From: Enhydrobacter sp.
GTDB lineage: Bacteria > Pseudomonadota > Alphaproteobacteria > Reyranellales > Reyranellaceae
NCBI RefSeq assembly: GCF_030246845.1
Contig: NZ_CP126889.1
Location: 1,984,001 to 2,048,000 of the forward strand
Length of the DNA stretch: 64,000 nucleotides
Direction: 5' to 3'
Part shown: positions 1 through 9,092 of the stretch, one piece after another
Layout: each line of letters opens with the position of its first letter
Numbering within the stretch: the first letter of the stretch is position 1
Position numbers and translations under genes: made by a program
The notes under the pieces: generated by a model
The model's input: only the letters and a program-made list of their open reading frames with translations
What the model was told of the DNA's origin: nothing
The model's database searches: none

Positions 1-330
1 GCGCCGTTCGCCGGCCACGATCTCATAGGCGTCCGGTTCGCCGGCCACCGGCCGTACAAGGATGGGTTGCAAAAGTCCGAACTGGCGGACCGAGTCGACC
101 AGCCCGTCCTTGTCCTCGAAGACCGTGCGCGGCTGGAATCGGCCGGGCCGCAGATGCGCAATCGGCAGCGTGACGGGCGTGCGGGCCGCGGGTGCAGGGC
201 GCGACGCATCGCCGGTTGCCGCGGCGTTGGCGGCGGAAGACGAGGGAGCGACGGTGGCTGCGACATCGTCGTCGCCCAGGAGGGCGGACAGGCCGCGGCC
301 GAGGCCGCGCGGCTTAGGAGGCAGGTTCAT
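1..330 (-). CDS. parB: Chromosome partitioning protein ParB, N-terminal part (cut by window edge)
   Basis: ParB is the CTP-dependent clamp that loads at parS and spreads to build the partition complex with ParA. Only the first 110 codons lie in the window; the gene runs off base 1. The start is the ATG at 330, and the protein opens MNLPPKPRGLGRGLSALLGD, the usual basic, glycine-rich ParB N-terminus that contacts ParA. After a low-complexity Ala/Pro linker comes the start of the ParB nuclease-like fold (PVTLPIAHLRPGRFQPRTVF) and, at the edge, EIVAGERR, part of the CTP-binding motif. The start overlaps the parA stop (314-316) by 17 bases, so the two genes are translationally coupled. Two parS sites lie 1.4 and 1.9 kb upstream in rsmG and mnmG. 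Confidence 0.95.
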   Translation of the reverse strand, partial: MNLPPKPRGLGRGLSALLGDDDVAATVAPSSSAANAAATGDASRPAPAARTPVTLPIAHLRPGRFQPRTVFEDKDGLVDSVRQFGLLQPILVRPVAGEPDAYEIVAGERR

Positions 331-1171
331 GGGAGACCTGTTGCTGGGCCGCTTCCGCGGCGGTGCGCCGACGGCGGATGAATTCGCTCGCCAGCAGGAT
401 ATAGGCCTGCGAACCGGCGCAGGCATTGTCGTAAATCAGGACCGGCAGCCCGTGGGACGGCGCCTCGGCGATGCGCACGTTGCGTGGAATGGTTGTGCCG
501 AACACCAGGTCACCGAAGTGCGCGCGCACATCCGCCTCGACTTGCTGGCTGAGGGTCATGCGGCGATCAACCATGGTGAGGATGACTCCGGCTATATGCA
601 ACTTCCGGTTGAGAACCTTCTTGACCCGCTCGACGGTGTTGCTGAGAGCGCCGATGCCCTCGAGCGCCAGGAACTCGGCCTGCAGCGGCACCAGCACGGC
701 ATCGACCGCCACCAAGGCGTTCAAGGTGACAAGACCGAGCGATGGCGGGCAGTCGATCAGGACCGTGTCCCAGCGGCTGCGGGCATCGCTGGCCGGCGCC
801 GTCAGTCCCTCGGCCAAGCGATGCTCGCGACGCTCCATGTCGATCAGCTCGATCTCCGCGCCCGCAAGCGAGACCGAAGCCGGCATGACCGACAGACCCG
901 GGATCTGCGAAGGCCGGATGGCCTCGTCGAGCGTGGAGAGGCCCAGCAGGAACTCGTACGAACCTGGCGAACGCTCGTTGCGGGCAATCCCCAGGCCGGT
1001 GGAAGCATTCCCCTGCGGGTCGAGGTCGATCAGAAGAACCCGTTCCCCGACGGCCGCCAAGGCCGTCGCGAGATTGATGGCGGTCGTGGTCTTGCCGACG
1101 CCACCTTTCTGGTTAGCGATCGCGAAGATCTTTGGCCCGGTAGGCGTCGAGTCGGAGGAGGACGGCGGCAC
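314..1171 (-). CDS. parA: Chromosome partitioning ATPase ParA
   Basis: 285-residue ParA/Soj-type ATPase that drives origin segregation together with ParB-parS. The deviant Walker A motif KGGVGKTT is at residues 22-29, followed by the switch region around DLDPQGNASTGLG and the Walker B stretch VLIDCPPSLGL. Length is normal for the family. The start is a GTG at 1171, which makes the gene overlap the end of rsmG by 59 bases; no better start exists between it and the Walker A motif. Order rsmG-parA-parB on one strand is the classic alphaproteobacterial origin-proximal arrangement. Confidence 0.96.
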   Translation of the reverse strand: MPPSSSDSTPTGPKIFAIANQKGGVGKTTTAINLATALAAVGERVLLIDLDPQGNASTGLGIARNERSPGSYEFLLGLSTLDEAIRPSQIPGLSVMPASVSLAGAEIELIDMERREHRLAEGLTAPASDARSRWDTVLIDCPPSLGLVTLNALVAVDAVLVPLQAEFLALEGIGALSNTVERVKKVLNRKLHIAGVILTMVDRRMTLSQQVEADVRAHFGDLVFGTTIPRNVRIAEAPSHGLPVLIYDNACAGSQAYILLASEFIRRRRTAAEAAQQQVSHEPAS

Positions 1172-1772
1172 GATCCGTTACGCTGGGAAAAAGCTGGTCT
1201 TCAATGTCCCAGTCTTGACCGGCCTCGGTCAATTCACCTTGCCATCCTTTTCCCTTGTGGAAAAGGCAAATAGCGGGGTCGTTCCGATGGGGAGCGGCCC
1301 AGTGAAGCAATTGGCCAAGTGGAGCTAGGGCTCGGGCAGTGACGATGTCGGCCTTCGCAGCGGGTACGGCCTCGATTCGGCCGATGACGATCCGGGGTTC
1401 CTTCGCCAGCCCCATTTGCCGAGCGGCCTCGCCGAGATAGGCTCCTTTACGAGCATCCGAATCGATCAGGGTGATATCGAGGTCGGGACGCAGGGCGGCA
1501 ACCACCAGGCCAGGGAAACCGCCCCCGCTGCCAAGGTCGGTCAGGCTTCGGATTTGGGCGGGGAACAGGGGAACAATCTGCGCCGAATCGAGGATGTGCC
1601 GGGTCCAAACGTCGCGCAGCGTCTTCCCGCTAATCAGATTGATGGCTTTCTGCCATCGTTCCAAGGTCTGAACGAGCACCTCCAGACGCTCTTCCGTTTC
1701 ACGTGAAACATCGACCCCAAGACGCTGCATTTCCCTCCGGAAATGCTCTCGGCCAGCATTGTTCGGGGTCAC
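1113..1772 (-). CDS. rsmG: 16S rRNA (guanine-N7)-methyltransferase RsmG (GidB)
   Basis: 219-residue SAM-dependent methyltransferase that modifies G527 of 16S rRNA; loss of this enzyme is known to give low-level streptomycin resistance. The family motif DLGSGGGFPGLVVA, the SAM-binding glycine loop, and the following DSDARKGAYL are present. The start is a GTG at 1772, three bases after the mnmG stop; an alternative ATG lies 14 codons further in. The codons for VSRET near residue 23 encode a parS-like site (1695-1710), so the gene body also serves as a ParB-binding site. Confidence 0.96.
   Translation of the reverse strand: MTPNNAGREHFRREMQRLGVDVSRETEERLEVLVQTLERWQKAINLISGKTLRDVWTRHILDSAQIVPLFPAQIRSLTDLGSGGGFPGLVVAALRPDLDITLIDSDARKGAYLGEAARQMGLAKEPRIVIGRIEAVPAAKADIVTARALAPLGQLLHWAAPHRNDPAICLFHKGKGWQGELTEAGQDWDIEDQLFPSVTDRAAVLLRLDAYRAKDLRDR
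1695..1710. promoter_or_regulatory. parS-like ParB-binding site within rsmG
   Basis: The palindrome CGTTTCACGTGAAACA matches 15 of 16 bases of the parS consensus TGTTTCACGTGAAACA; only the first base differs. It is read through as VSRET in RsmG. parS sites inside origin-proximal genes next to parAB are usual in bacteria. Confidence 0.88.
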
Positions 1773-1775
1773 CTG

Positions 1776-3680
1776 TCAGGCCGCCCGCCGACGGACATAC
1801 CTCAACAATGCGACTAGGGCGGCCGGCGTCACGCCGGAAATCCGCGCTGCCTGACCCAAGGTCGCCGGCTGGTGCATCTGGAGCTTCTGGCGAACTTCAC
1901 TGCTGAGGCCGCCGATCGCCATGTAGTCCAGTCCGGTCGGCAGCTCAAGCGCCTCGTCGCGTCGGTAGGCCGCAATATCCAGCCGCTGCCGGGCCAGATA
2001 GCCATCGTACCGGGCGTCGATCGCCAATTGCTCGGCGACATCGCTGGGGATCATGGCCAATTCGGGCCAGAGAAGAACCAGCCGATCCCAATTGATGCCA
2101 GGGAACGCCAGCAGGTCGAGCGCCGACCGGACGACGCCATCCTGGTTGATGACCACACCCTTCTTCGCCAATGTTGAAGGGCTGGCCGTCAAACCTAGCG
2201 CGAGGCGACGCGCTTCTTCCAAAGCCGCCTGTTTCACGTGAAACAGTTCGGCCCGCTCACTGCTCACGCAGCCGATGGCAATCCCTTTGGCGGTTAGCCT
2301 TTGGTCTGCATTGTCCGCCCGCAACCAGAGCCGATATTCGGCCCTGGAGGTGAACATCCGGTACGGCTCCGTGACTCCGAGGCTCACGAGGTCGTCGATC
2401 ATAACACCGAGATAGCCATCGGCGCGATCGACCCGGAAAGCTGCCGACCCGGCTGCCGCCAAGGCCGCGTTGAGGCCGGCGATCAATCCCTGTGCCGCCG
2501 CTTCCTCGTAGCCCGTGGTGCCGTTGATCTGGCCCGCCATGTAGAGGCCGGGAATCCGCTTGGTTTCCAGCGTCGCATGCAGTTCGCGCGGGTCGATGTG
2601 ATCGTACTCGATCGCGTAGCCCGGTCGCAGCATGACCGCGCGCTCCAATCCCGGAATGGTCCGCAGCATCGCGAGCTGCACCTCCCGCGGCAGCGAGGTC
2701 GAGATACCATTGGGATAGACGGTGGGATCGTCCAGACCTTCGGGCTCGAGAAAGATTTGATGGTGGCCGCGAGTTGCAAATCGCACGACCTTGTCCTCGA
2801 TCGACGGACAGTAACGTGGACCGACGCTCGCGATCTGTCCCGAATACATCGGCGCACGATGGAGATTGGCGCGGATGATCTCGTGCGTTGCAGGCGTTGT
2901 CTCCGTGATATGGCAGACGATCTGCGGCGTCGCGATCTCGCGCGTAAGGTACGAAAATGCTTGGGGCGGCTGATCGCCTTCCTGGCGATCGAGGCCTCCG
3001 TAGTCAATCGTTCGGCCATCGAGACGCGCGGGTGTACCCGTCTTCAGACGTCCCAGAGCAAAGCCGATTTCTTGCAACCTTCGCGCGAGCCCTGTCGAGG
3101 GTTCTTCGACTGCATCGGCCGAGAGATCCGCAGGCAGGCCGTCACGCTGCCCGCGCGCGCGTCCGGCCGGTATCTTCATTTCACCGAGGTGAATCAAGCC
3201 CTGTAGAAAGGTACCCGTGGTGAGGATCACGCGTCCGGCAAGGATCTCCTCGCCAGATCGGGCGGCGACGCCACAACACGCATCGCGTGCATCCAGCAGA
3301 ATATCCGATACAGCCTCCGCGCGTATTTCAAGATTGCTCTGCTCGGCCAGGAGCGCTCGCACTGCTTGGCGATAGAGCTTGCGGTCGGCTTGGGCGCGCG
3401 GACCGCGCACGGCCGGTCCCTTGGACAGGTTGAGCATGCGGAACTGGATGCCGGCGCGATCGATAGCGCGCCCCATCACGCCATCCAGCGCATCGATCTC
3501 GCGCACCAGATGGCCCTTGCCCAGCCCGCCGATCGCGGGGTTGCAGGACATCTCCCCGATGGTGTCGAGATGATGGGTGAGCAGCAGGGTGCGTGCGCCG
3601 AGGCGCGCCGAGGCGGCCGCTGCTTCGCAGCCGGCATGGCCGCCGCCAACCACGATCACGTCATAGAGAAAGCCCGCCAT
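1776..3680 (-). CDS. mnmG: tRNA uridine-5-carboxymethylaminomethyl modification enzyme MnmG (GidA)
   Basis: 634-residue FAD enzyme that works with MnmE to put carboxymethylaminomethyl groups on the wobble uridine of some tRNAs. The FAD-binding dinucleotide fold [14 protein letters not shown] is at the N-terminus, and the family signatures [20 protein letters not shown] and [16 protein letters not shown] follow. The open frame extends 50 codons further upstream, but that part is basic and unlike MnmG, so I place the start at the ATG at 3680. The start codon sits at the centre of a 16-bp palindrome (3672-3687). A perfect parS site lies inside the gene at 2230-2245. Confidence 0.96.
   Translation of the reverse strand: MAGFLYDVIVVGGGHAGCEAAAASARLGARTLLLTHHLDTIGEMSCNPAIGGLGKGHLVREIDALDGVMGRAIDRAGIQFRMLNLSKGPAVRGPRAQADRKLYRQAVRALLAEQSNLEIRAEAVSDILLDARDACCGVAARSGEEILAGRVILTTGTFLQGLIHLGEMKIPAGRARGQRDGLPADLSADAVEEPSTGLARRLQEIGFALGRLKTGTPARLDGRTIDYGGLDRQEGDQPPQAFSYLTREIATPQIVCHITETTPATHEIIRANLHRAPMYSGQIASVGPRYCPSIEDKVVRFATRGHHQIFLEPEGLDDPTVYPNGISTSLPREVQLAMLRTIPGLERAVMLRPGYAIEYDHIDPRELHATLETKRIPGLYMAGQINGTTGYEEAAAQGLIAGLNAALAAAGSAAFRVDRADGYLGVMIDDLVSLGVTEPYRMFTSRAEYRLWLRADNADQRLTAKGIAIGCVSSERAELFHVKQAALEEARRLALGLTASPSTLAKKGVVINQDGVVRSALDLLAFPGINWDRLVLLWPELAMIPSDVAEQLAIDARYDGYLARQRLDIAAYRRDEALELPTGLDYMAIGGLSSEVRQKLQMHQPATLGQAARISGVTPAALVALLRYVRRRAA
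2230..2245. promoter_or_regulatory. parS site (perfect consensus) within mnmG
   Basis: TGTTTCACGTGAAACA, a 16/16 match to the parS consensus shared by most bacteria. It is translated as part of LFHVKQ in MnmG. It lies 1.1 kb upstream of parA and about 13 kb from the candidate origin at 14988-15309. Confidence 0.95.
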
Positions 3681-3687
3681 GGCGGGC
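3672..3687. repeat. Palindrome centred on the mnmG start codon
   Basis: GCCCGCCATGGCGGGC is a perfect 16-bp inverted repeat whose centre is the CATG containing the mnmG ATG at 3680. One base further out on each side mismatches and then two A/T pairs follow. As RNA it would fold the start codon into a GC-rich hairpin. On the minus strand it also lies just after the ku stop (3724), so it could weakly terminate ku messages. Confidence 0.6.
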
Positions 3688-3723
3688 CTTTTACGCTTGC
3701 CGGCGGGCCGTGGTCCAGATCGC

Positions 3724-4617
3724 TCAGGCGGCCCGCCGGCGACCGGCGCCGCGCTTGCGCGTCCGCTGCCGCCCGCCTTTGCGATGCGCGGCCATGAAGC
3801 GTTCCGCCTTCTCGCGGCCTGCGCCGCCACCTTTCAGGCTTTGGCGCAGCGCCTCCATCAGATCGACCACCTTGCCCTCAGGCTCCTCCGGCTCGGCCGC
3901 GACCAACGGTTCGCCCTTCTTCTTGCGCTCGATCAGATCGCGCAACGCCTCCTCGTAGCGGTCCCGGAACTCCGTCGGGTCGAACGGCGCCTCCTGCTGC
4001 TCGATAATCTTCTCGGCAATTTCCAGCATGCGGGTGTCGGGGCGGGGCAGGGAGCGATCGAACACTGCGTCGCTGCTGCGGATCTCGTCGTGCGTGCGCA
4101 GGGTGGTGAGCAGAATGCCGCCTTCGCGCGGCTCGAGGGCGCACACGCGCTCGCGCTGGTGCAGGACCAGCCGTCCGAGCGCCACCTTGTTCTGCTTCTC
4201 CATCGCGGCGCGGATCACGGCAAAGGCCTCGATGCCGGTCTTGCCCGAGGGCGCGAGGTAATAGGGCTCGTCCCAGTAGATGCGGTCGATCTGGTCGGCA
4301 TCGACGAAATGCTCGATGTCGACGATGCGCGTCGACTCGAGTTTCACGGCGTCAAGCTCTTCCTTGTCGAGCAGAACGTACTTGTTCTTGGCGACCGGAA
4401 AGCCCCGAACCAGTTCCGAGCGATCGACAGGCTTGCCGGTTCCGGCATCGACGGTCTGCATATGAATGCGGTTGTGGGTCTTGGGATTGATCAGGTTGAA
4501 ATGGATGTCGGCGCGGCGCTCGATCGCAGTGTAGAGCGCGACCGGGCAGGTGACGAGCGAGAGCCTGAGATGTCCCTCCCAGGTGGGCCGCAGGGCGCCG
4601 CGCCGCTCTTTTGCCAT
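3724..4617 (-). CDS. ku: Non-homologous end-joining protein Ku
   Basis: 297-residue bacterial Ku, which binds broken DNA ends as a homodimer ring and recruits LigD. The N-terminus ([20 protein letters not shown]) and the core beta-barrel text, including [13 protein letters not shown], are typical. The C-terminus is a lysine/arginine-rich tail ([18 protein letters not shown]), the DNA-threading extension seen in many bacterial Ku proteins. The start codon follows the ligD stop by three bases, so the two are one operon on the minus strand. This pair interrupts the more usual mnmG/mnmE neighbourhood. Confidence 0.96.
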   Translation of the reverse strand: MAKERRGALRPTWEGHLRLSLVTCPVALYTAIERRADIHFNLINPKTHNRIHMQTVDAGTGKPVDRSELVRGFPVAKNKYVLLDKEELDAVKLESTRIVDIEHFVDADQIDRIYWDEPYYLAPSGKTGIEAFAVIRAAMEKQNKVALGRLVLHQRERVCALEPREGGILLTTLRTHDEIRSSDAVFDRSLPRPDTRMLEIAEKIIEQQEAPFDPTEFRDRYEEALRDLIERKKKGEPLVAAEPEEPEGKVVDLMEALRQSLKGGGAGREKAERFMAAHRKGGRQRTRKRGAGRRRAA

Positions 4618-4620
4618 AGG

Positions 4621-7266
4621 CTACTCCTCGCCGTTCACCAGGGTTTCGATGGCGGCCCGCAAGGATCGCGCCGCCTTGGCATAGCCACGCCAGGGCCTTT
4701 CCTTCCTGAGAAGGGCCGGCGCCGTGCGCAGCGTGTAGTGCATGGGGTCGAGCCCAGCCTTCACACGACTCCATTCGATCGGCATCGATACCGGCGCCCC
4801 CTTGCGCGCGCGCGGCGACAACGGCGCCACCGCCGTCGAAGTCCGGTCGTTGCGCAGGTAGTCGAGAAAGATTCGCCCGCCGCGCTCCTTCTTCGCCATG
4901 TTGAGGACGTAGCGGTCGGGTTGCTCATCGGACAGTCGCCGGCAGATTTCCTTGGCAAACGTCTTGGCCGCATCCCAGTCCGGGCTCTTCCTGTCGGAGG
5001 TCAGGGGAACCACGACATGCAAGCCTTTGCCGCCGGTGGTCTTGCAGAATGGCACCAGCCCCAGCTTCTCCAGGCGTCGCCGCATCTCCAGCGCTGCCTT
5101 GATCACCTCTCCGAACCCGACGTCGGGCGCCGGATCGAGATCGAACACCAGCCGGCCGGGCAACTCCGGGGCATCGGGCTGGCAGTTCCAGGGATGGAGC
5201 TCGGTGGCGGCGATCTGCGCCATCGCTGCCAAGGCCTCGACACGATCGATCTGCAGGTAGGGCTTGCGATCACCCCGCACGACCTTCTCGGTGATAAGGT
5301 GCGAGCCACCAGCCATCGCATGGCGCTGAAAGAAGCGTTCGCCGTCGACCCCATCGGGTGTGCGCACGATCGAGCACGGTCGGCCCTGGATGTGCTCCAT
5401 CATCCAGTCGCCGATCTCCTCATAGTATCTTGCGAGCTCGATTTTGGTGATGGGCGGGTGCTCGTCGGACCACAGCGGCTTGTCGGCATGCGAGATCGAT
5501 ACGCCCATCACCACCGAGCCGCCCTCCGTGCCGCGGGCGAACGACGTCCTTCCCTTGCCGCGGCCACCGCGGTCGGGCTTGGCGAGCTTTGCGGTTGCAG
5601 GTTTCACCGGTTCCTCGACCCGCACCTCCCCGGCAGGCTTGTCGCGGCGCAGACCCTTGAAGGCCGCTTGCCGGACATTGCCATCACGGGTCCAGCCTGC
5701 GAACTCGATCTCGGCGACCAGCTCCGGCCGGGCCCAGTGCATGTTGCTCTCTTTCGGCGGGCTGGCGCCAGGTGCAAAGGGGCTGGTCTTGCTCTCCACA
5801 GCCCTGAGTTGCGGCAGGAGCTTGCGCATCACGGCCTCGCCGAAACCGGTCCCGACCCGGCCGACATGGACAAGCCTGCCATCGCGGTGGGCACCCACCA
5901 TCAGCGACCGCAGCTTGGGACCGGTCCAGCCGCCGATGATCACCTCCTGACCGCCGCGGCATTTGGCCTTGGTCCAGCTGCCGTGCCGGCCGGAATGGTA
6001 GGGCGCGTCGAGTTCCTTTGAGACGATCCCCTCGAACTTCATCCGGCAGGCCGACTCGAGCACCGTATCCCCCGCAGCCTCGAAATGCTCCACATAGCGG
6101 ATCAGCGGATGCCTGCCCTTCAGCCCGGACACCAATTCCTGCAGCAGCGCCTTGCGATCGCGCAACGGCAGCCGTCGCAGATCCTCGCCTTTGGCGAACA
6201 GCAGGTCGAAAGCGAAGAAGATCAGCTTGTCCGACTGCCCTTCCGAAAGGGCCGCTTGCAGCGCCCCGAAGTCAGGCGCGCCATTGGCGTCGATTGCGAC
6301 AGCCTCGCCATCGATGACGCAATCCGGAAGCTTTTGCGCCGCCTTGGCGATCGCCGAGAACTTGCCGGTCCAGTCGAGTCCCTTGCGCGTGCGCAGTACT
6401 GCCTGGCCGTCCTCGACGCGCAGCTGCAGGCGATAGCCGTCGAACTTGACCTCGTGCGCCCAGCCTCGACCAGCCGGCGCCCGTTCGACGAGCTTGCAAA
6501 GCTGCGGCTCGACGAAGGAAGGCATGGTCCTGACTTTTCTGGCCCTTGCCCTCGTCTCGGGCAAGGTTGCCTTCTTGCCGCCACCCTTCTTGTTGCTTTC
6601 CCAGACTGCTCCGGCCGACCGCCGCTTTCCCGTCATGAAAGGTGTCGGCGCCCTGCCGGTGCCGAGGGCGATCTCCTTCAAGGTCCGTCCCGAAGCGATG
6701 GAGGTCGGATCCCTCAGGAGCCGATCGCCGTCACCGTCGACGGCCTCCTCGTCGCGATGCTTGATCAGGAGCCAGTTGGTGCGCTTGCTGCCGCGGTTGC
6801 GCTCGCGGTCCCATTTCATGCGCACCAGAACCCACGCACCGCTCAACCGCTCGCCAACCAGGGTGAACTTCAGGTCGCCGCGCTTCAGGCCTTCGTGCGG
6901 GTCGCCTTCGGGAATCCAGTACCCGCGGTCCCAGAGTTGCACCGTGCCGCCGCCATATTGGCCCTCGGGAATAGTGCCTTCGAAATCACCGTAATCGAGC
7001 GGATGGTCCTCCACCTCGACGGCGAGCCGCTTGTCGTGCGGATCGAGCGACGGCCCCCTGGTGACCGCCCAGGACTTGAAAACGCCGTCGAGTTCCAGGC
7101 GGAAATCGTAGTGCAGGCGCGTCGCATCGTGTCGCTGGATCACGAAGCGAAGCTGCTCGGCAGCGGCGACGGCACCCTTGCCCGACGGTTCGTCGGTCCG
7201 GCTGAAATCGCGTTTGGCTCGATAGGTCGCCAGGCTGTCCCTGCGCATCGAAGACCTCGGCTGCAC
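4621..7266 (-). CDS. ligD: Multifunctional NHEJ DNA ligase LigD (phosphoesterase-ligase-polymerase)
   Basis: 881 residues with three catalytic modules that trim, fill and seal double-strand breaks held by Ku. Residues about 15-190 are the 3'-phosphoesterase module, with [16 protein letters not shown] (46-61) and [18 protein letters not shown] (88-105). Residues about 248-560 are the ATP-dependent ligase, with the adenylated lysine in EVKFDGYR (Lys274) and the OB fold after it. The C-terminal third is the primase-like polymerase, with [19 protein letters not shown] and the metal-binding [10 protein letters not shown]. The order PE-Lig-Pol is the one common in Proteobacteria, unlike the mycobacterial Pol-PE-Lig. 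An ATG seven codons in is an alternative start. Confidence 0.96.
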   Translation of the reverse strand: MQPRSSMRRDSLATYRAKRDFSRTDEPSGKGAVAAAEQLRFVIQRHDATRLHYDFRLELDGVFKSWAVTRGPSLDPHDKRLAVEVEDHPLDYGDFEGTIPEGQYGGGTVQLWDRGYWIPEGDPHEGLKRGDLKFTLVGERLSGAWVLVRMKWDRERNRGSKRTNWLLIKHRDEEAVDGDGDRLLRDPTSIASGRTLKEIALGTGRAPTPFMTGKRRSAGAVWESNKKGGGKKATLPETRARARKVRTMPSFVEPQLCKLVERAPAGRGWAHEVKFDGYRLQLRVEDGQAVLRTRKGLDWTGKFSAIAKAAQKLPDCVIDGEAVAIDANGAPDFGALQAALSEGQSDKLIFFAFDLLFAKGEDLRRLPLRDRKALLQELVSGLKGRHPLIRYVEHFEAAGDTVLESACRMKFEGIVSKELDAPYHSGRHGSWTKAKCRGGQEVIIGGWTGPKLRSLMVGAHRDGRLVHVGRVGTGFGEAVMRKLLPQLRAVESKTSPFAPGASPPKESNMHWARPELVAEIEFAGWTRDGNVRQAAFKGLRRDKPAGEVRVEEPVKPATAKLAKPDRGGRGKGRTSFARGTEGGSVVMGVSISHADKPLWSDEHPPITKIELARYYEEIGDWMMEHIQGRPCSIVRTPDGVDGERFFQRHAMAGGSHLITEKVVRGDRKPYLQIDRVEALAAMAQIAATELHPWNCQPDAPELPGRLVFDLDPAPDVGFGEVIKAALEMRRRLEKLGLVPFCKTTGGKGLHVVVPLTSDRKSPDWDAAKTFAKEICRRLSDEQPDRYVLNMAKKERGGRIFLDYLRNDRTSTAVAPLSPRARKGAPVSMPIEWSRVKAGLDPMHYTLRTAPALLRKERPWRGYAKAARSLRAAIETLVNGEE

Positions 7267-7301
7267 AATCTGGTGAACGTGAGGGGTCCGGGGCGGTTCC
7301 C

Positions 7302-8684
7302 CTATTTGCCGATACAGAAGTCCCGGAAGATCACATCCAGAAGCTCGTCGATGCGCACCGTGCCGGTAATGCGGCCGAGCGCACGCATGGCGAGGCGCAG
7401 GTCCTCGGCCGCCAGTGCCACTTCGGGTGCCACGAGAGCGCGGCCAAGCGCTGCCTCGGCATCGATCAGCGCCTCGCGATGGCGGGCACGCGTGAGCGGC
7501 GGTGCCGCGGCCGCACCCTGTTCCATCAAGACGGCCGCCGAATGCTGCAGGCGCGCCAGCAGTTCCGGGAGGCCCGCGCCCGACTTGGCGGAAAGCGCCA
7601 CCACGCCGGCAAAGTCCACGGGCTGCAGATCGATCTTGTTCACCACCACGATATCCGATGAAGGGTCCCAGCGCCCGCTATCCGCGGTCAGCTCGGCCAT
7701 CGCCGTCTTCCAGTCGTTCGTCGCATCAAGCACCAGCAGGCGCAGATCGGCCGTCGCGGCACGTGCCAGCGCCCGCCGTACGCCCTCCTGCTCGATGGCA
7801 TCGCCCGTCCGCCGCAGACCTGCCGTGTCGGCCAGCACCACCGGCCAGCCGCCGAGATCGAGATGGACCTCGATCACGTCGCGCGTCGTGCCGGCGGTCT
7901 CCGAGACGATCGCGGCTTCGCGACGCGCCAGCAAGTTGAGCAGCGACGACTTGCCGGCGTTGGGCGGCCCGATGATGGCGATGCCGAGCCCCTCGCGCAA
8001 CCGCTCGCCGCGTTTGTCTTCGAGATGACCCGCGATCTCGGCTCTGAGCGCAGTGATCGATTCACGCACCTCGTCACCGATTCCCGACGGCAGGTCTTCG
8101 TCGGGAAAGTCGATCGCCGCCTCGAGATGGGCGAGCGTCCGCAGACCGAGCGTACGCCAGTCCTCGTACAGGCGATGCAGCGCACCGTCCATTTGCTGCA
8201 GCGCCTGGCGCCGTTGCTGGTCGGTCTCGGCCGCGACGAGATCGGCGATCGCCTCGGCCTCGGTGAGATCGAGCTTGTTGTGCTCGAAGGCGCGCCGCGT
8301 GAACTCCCCCGGCTCGGCCAGCCGGCAGAAACCCAGCTTCTGGATGGCGGCGAAAGCGGAATTGGCGACGGCCCGGCCGCCATGGAGATGCAACTCCGCC
8401 ATGGTCTCACCCGTCTCCGAGTGCGGTGCCTCGAACCAGACAACGAGCCCGCGATCAATCGCCTCGGCGGTCAGCGGATCCACGAGTGTGCGCAACGCCA
8501 TGCGGCGCGGCGGCGGGAGGGCGGGGTCGCGGGCCGAGTGACCGCGCCCGAAAGCGTGCGGCTCGGTCAGGAAAATCAACACCTCGGCCGCCCGCGGACC
8601 GCTGAACCGGATGACAGACAGGGCGCCGGGCCGGGCGCGTGACGGCGCCGGCGTGCCCAGCGCGTAGATCGTGGTGTTTTCCAT
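7302..8684 (-). CDS. mnmE: tRNA modification GTPase MnmE (TrmE)
   Basis: 460-residue GTPase, the partner of MnmG in wobble-uridine modification. It shows the N-terminal folate-binding domain starting [18 protein letters not shown], the inserted G domain with [12 protein letters not shown] (P-loop), AGTTRD and DTAGLR switches, and NKID, and it ends with the invariant CIGK tail whose cysteine is functional. The open frame reaches 8786, but the ATG at 8684 gives the standard N-terminus. The ATG overlaps the stop of the upstream helix-hairpin-helix gene as ATGA. Confidence 0.96.
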   Translation of the reverse strand: MENTTIYALGTPAPSRARPGALSVIRFSGPRAAEVLIFLTEPHAFGRGHSARDPALPPPRRMALRTLVDPLTAEAIDRGLVVWFEAPHSETGETMAELHLHGGRAVANSAFAAIQKLGFCRLAEPGEFTRRAFEHNKLDLTEAEAIADLVAAETDQQRRQALQQMDGALHRLYEDWRTLGLRTLAHLEAAIDFPDEDLPSGIGDEVRESITALRAEIAGHLEDKRGERLREGLGIAIIGPPNAGKSSLLNLLARREAAIVSETAGTTRDVIEVHLDLGGWPVVLADTAGLRRTGDAIEQEGVRRALARAATADLRLLVLDATNDWKTAMAELTADSGRWDPSSDIVVVNKIDLQPVDFAGVVALSAKSGAGLPELLARLQHSAAVLMEQGAAAAPPLTRARHREALIDAEAALGRALVAPEVALAAEDLRLAMRALGRITGTVRIDELLDVIFRDFCIGK

Positions 8685-9016
8685 CACCGTTTCGGCGCCG
8701 ACGGGCGAGGGGCAGGCGTGGCCGCGACCGGACGAACCGTCACCTGGCCGGCGATCTTCTCGTACAGAGACGCCGGCAGGATCCATCGTTCGACCAGGTC
8801 AGTCTTGGCCTTGAACGGCCTTGCCCGAATGATGGCGTCGGCCCGCACCTCGCCGATCCCTTCCAGCTCCATGAGAGCGTCGCGGCTTGCCGAATTGAGG
8901 TCGATCGGGGCCGCTACCGGCGCCGGCCGGGGCTGGGCGCCGGCCGGCAGAGCGAGCAGCGCCCCGAAAAGAGAGAGGAAAGCCAGGCGCTTGTAAGGTC
9001 GGAAGGCGATGGCCAT
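8684..9016 (-). CDS. Small exported helix-hairpin-helix protein (ComEA-like)
   Basis: 110 residues from the ATG at 9016, which is preceded by GAGG. The N-terminus (AIAFRPYKRLAFLSLFGALL then ALPAGAQ) is a signal peptide, so the protein is exported. The mature part has one helix-hairpin-helix unit, DLNSASRDALMELEGIGEVR followed by ADAIIRARPF, the fold used by ComEA for DNA binding. A proline-rich tail ends the protein. It is read into mnmE with a 4-base overlap and is divergent from glnD. Whether it binds DNA in the periplasm is inference; upstream in-frame ATGs at 9034 and 9100 are possible starts. Confidence 0.8.
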   Translation of the reverse strand: MAIAFRPYKRLAFLSLFGALLALPAGAQPRPAPVAAPIDLNSASRDALMELEGIGEVRADAIIRARPFKAKTDLVERWILPASLYEKIAGQVTVRPVAATPAPRPSAPKR

Positions 9017-9092
9017 GCAGCCTCGTTCTATCATCGGCAAGCCGTGGAACCTCCCTATTTTACGATCCGCCCGGCCTGTAGTATCGGCGCGC

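Noticed and set aside
3679-6021. A 780-codon open frame on the plus strand
   Set aside because: Antisense to ku and ligD, whose catalytic motifs are complete.
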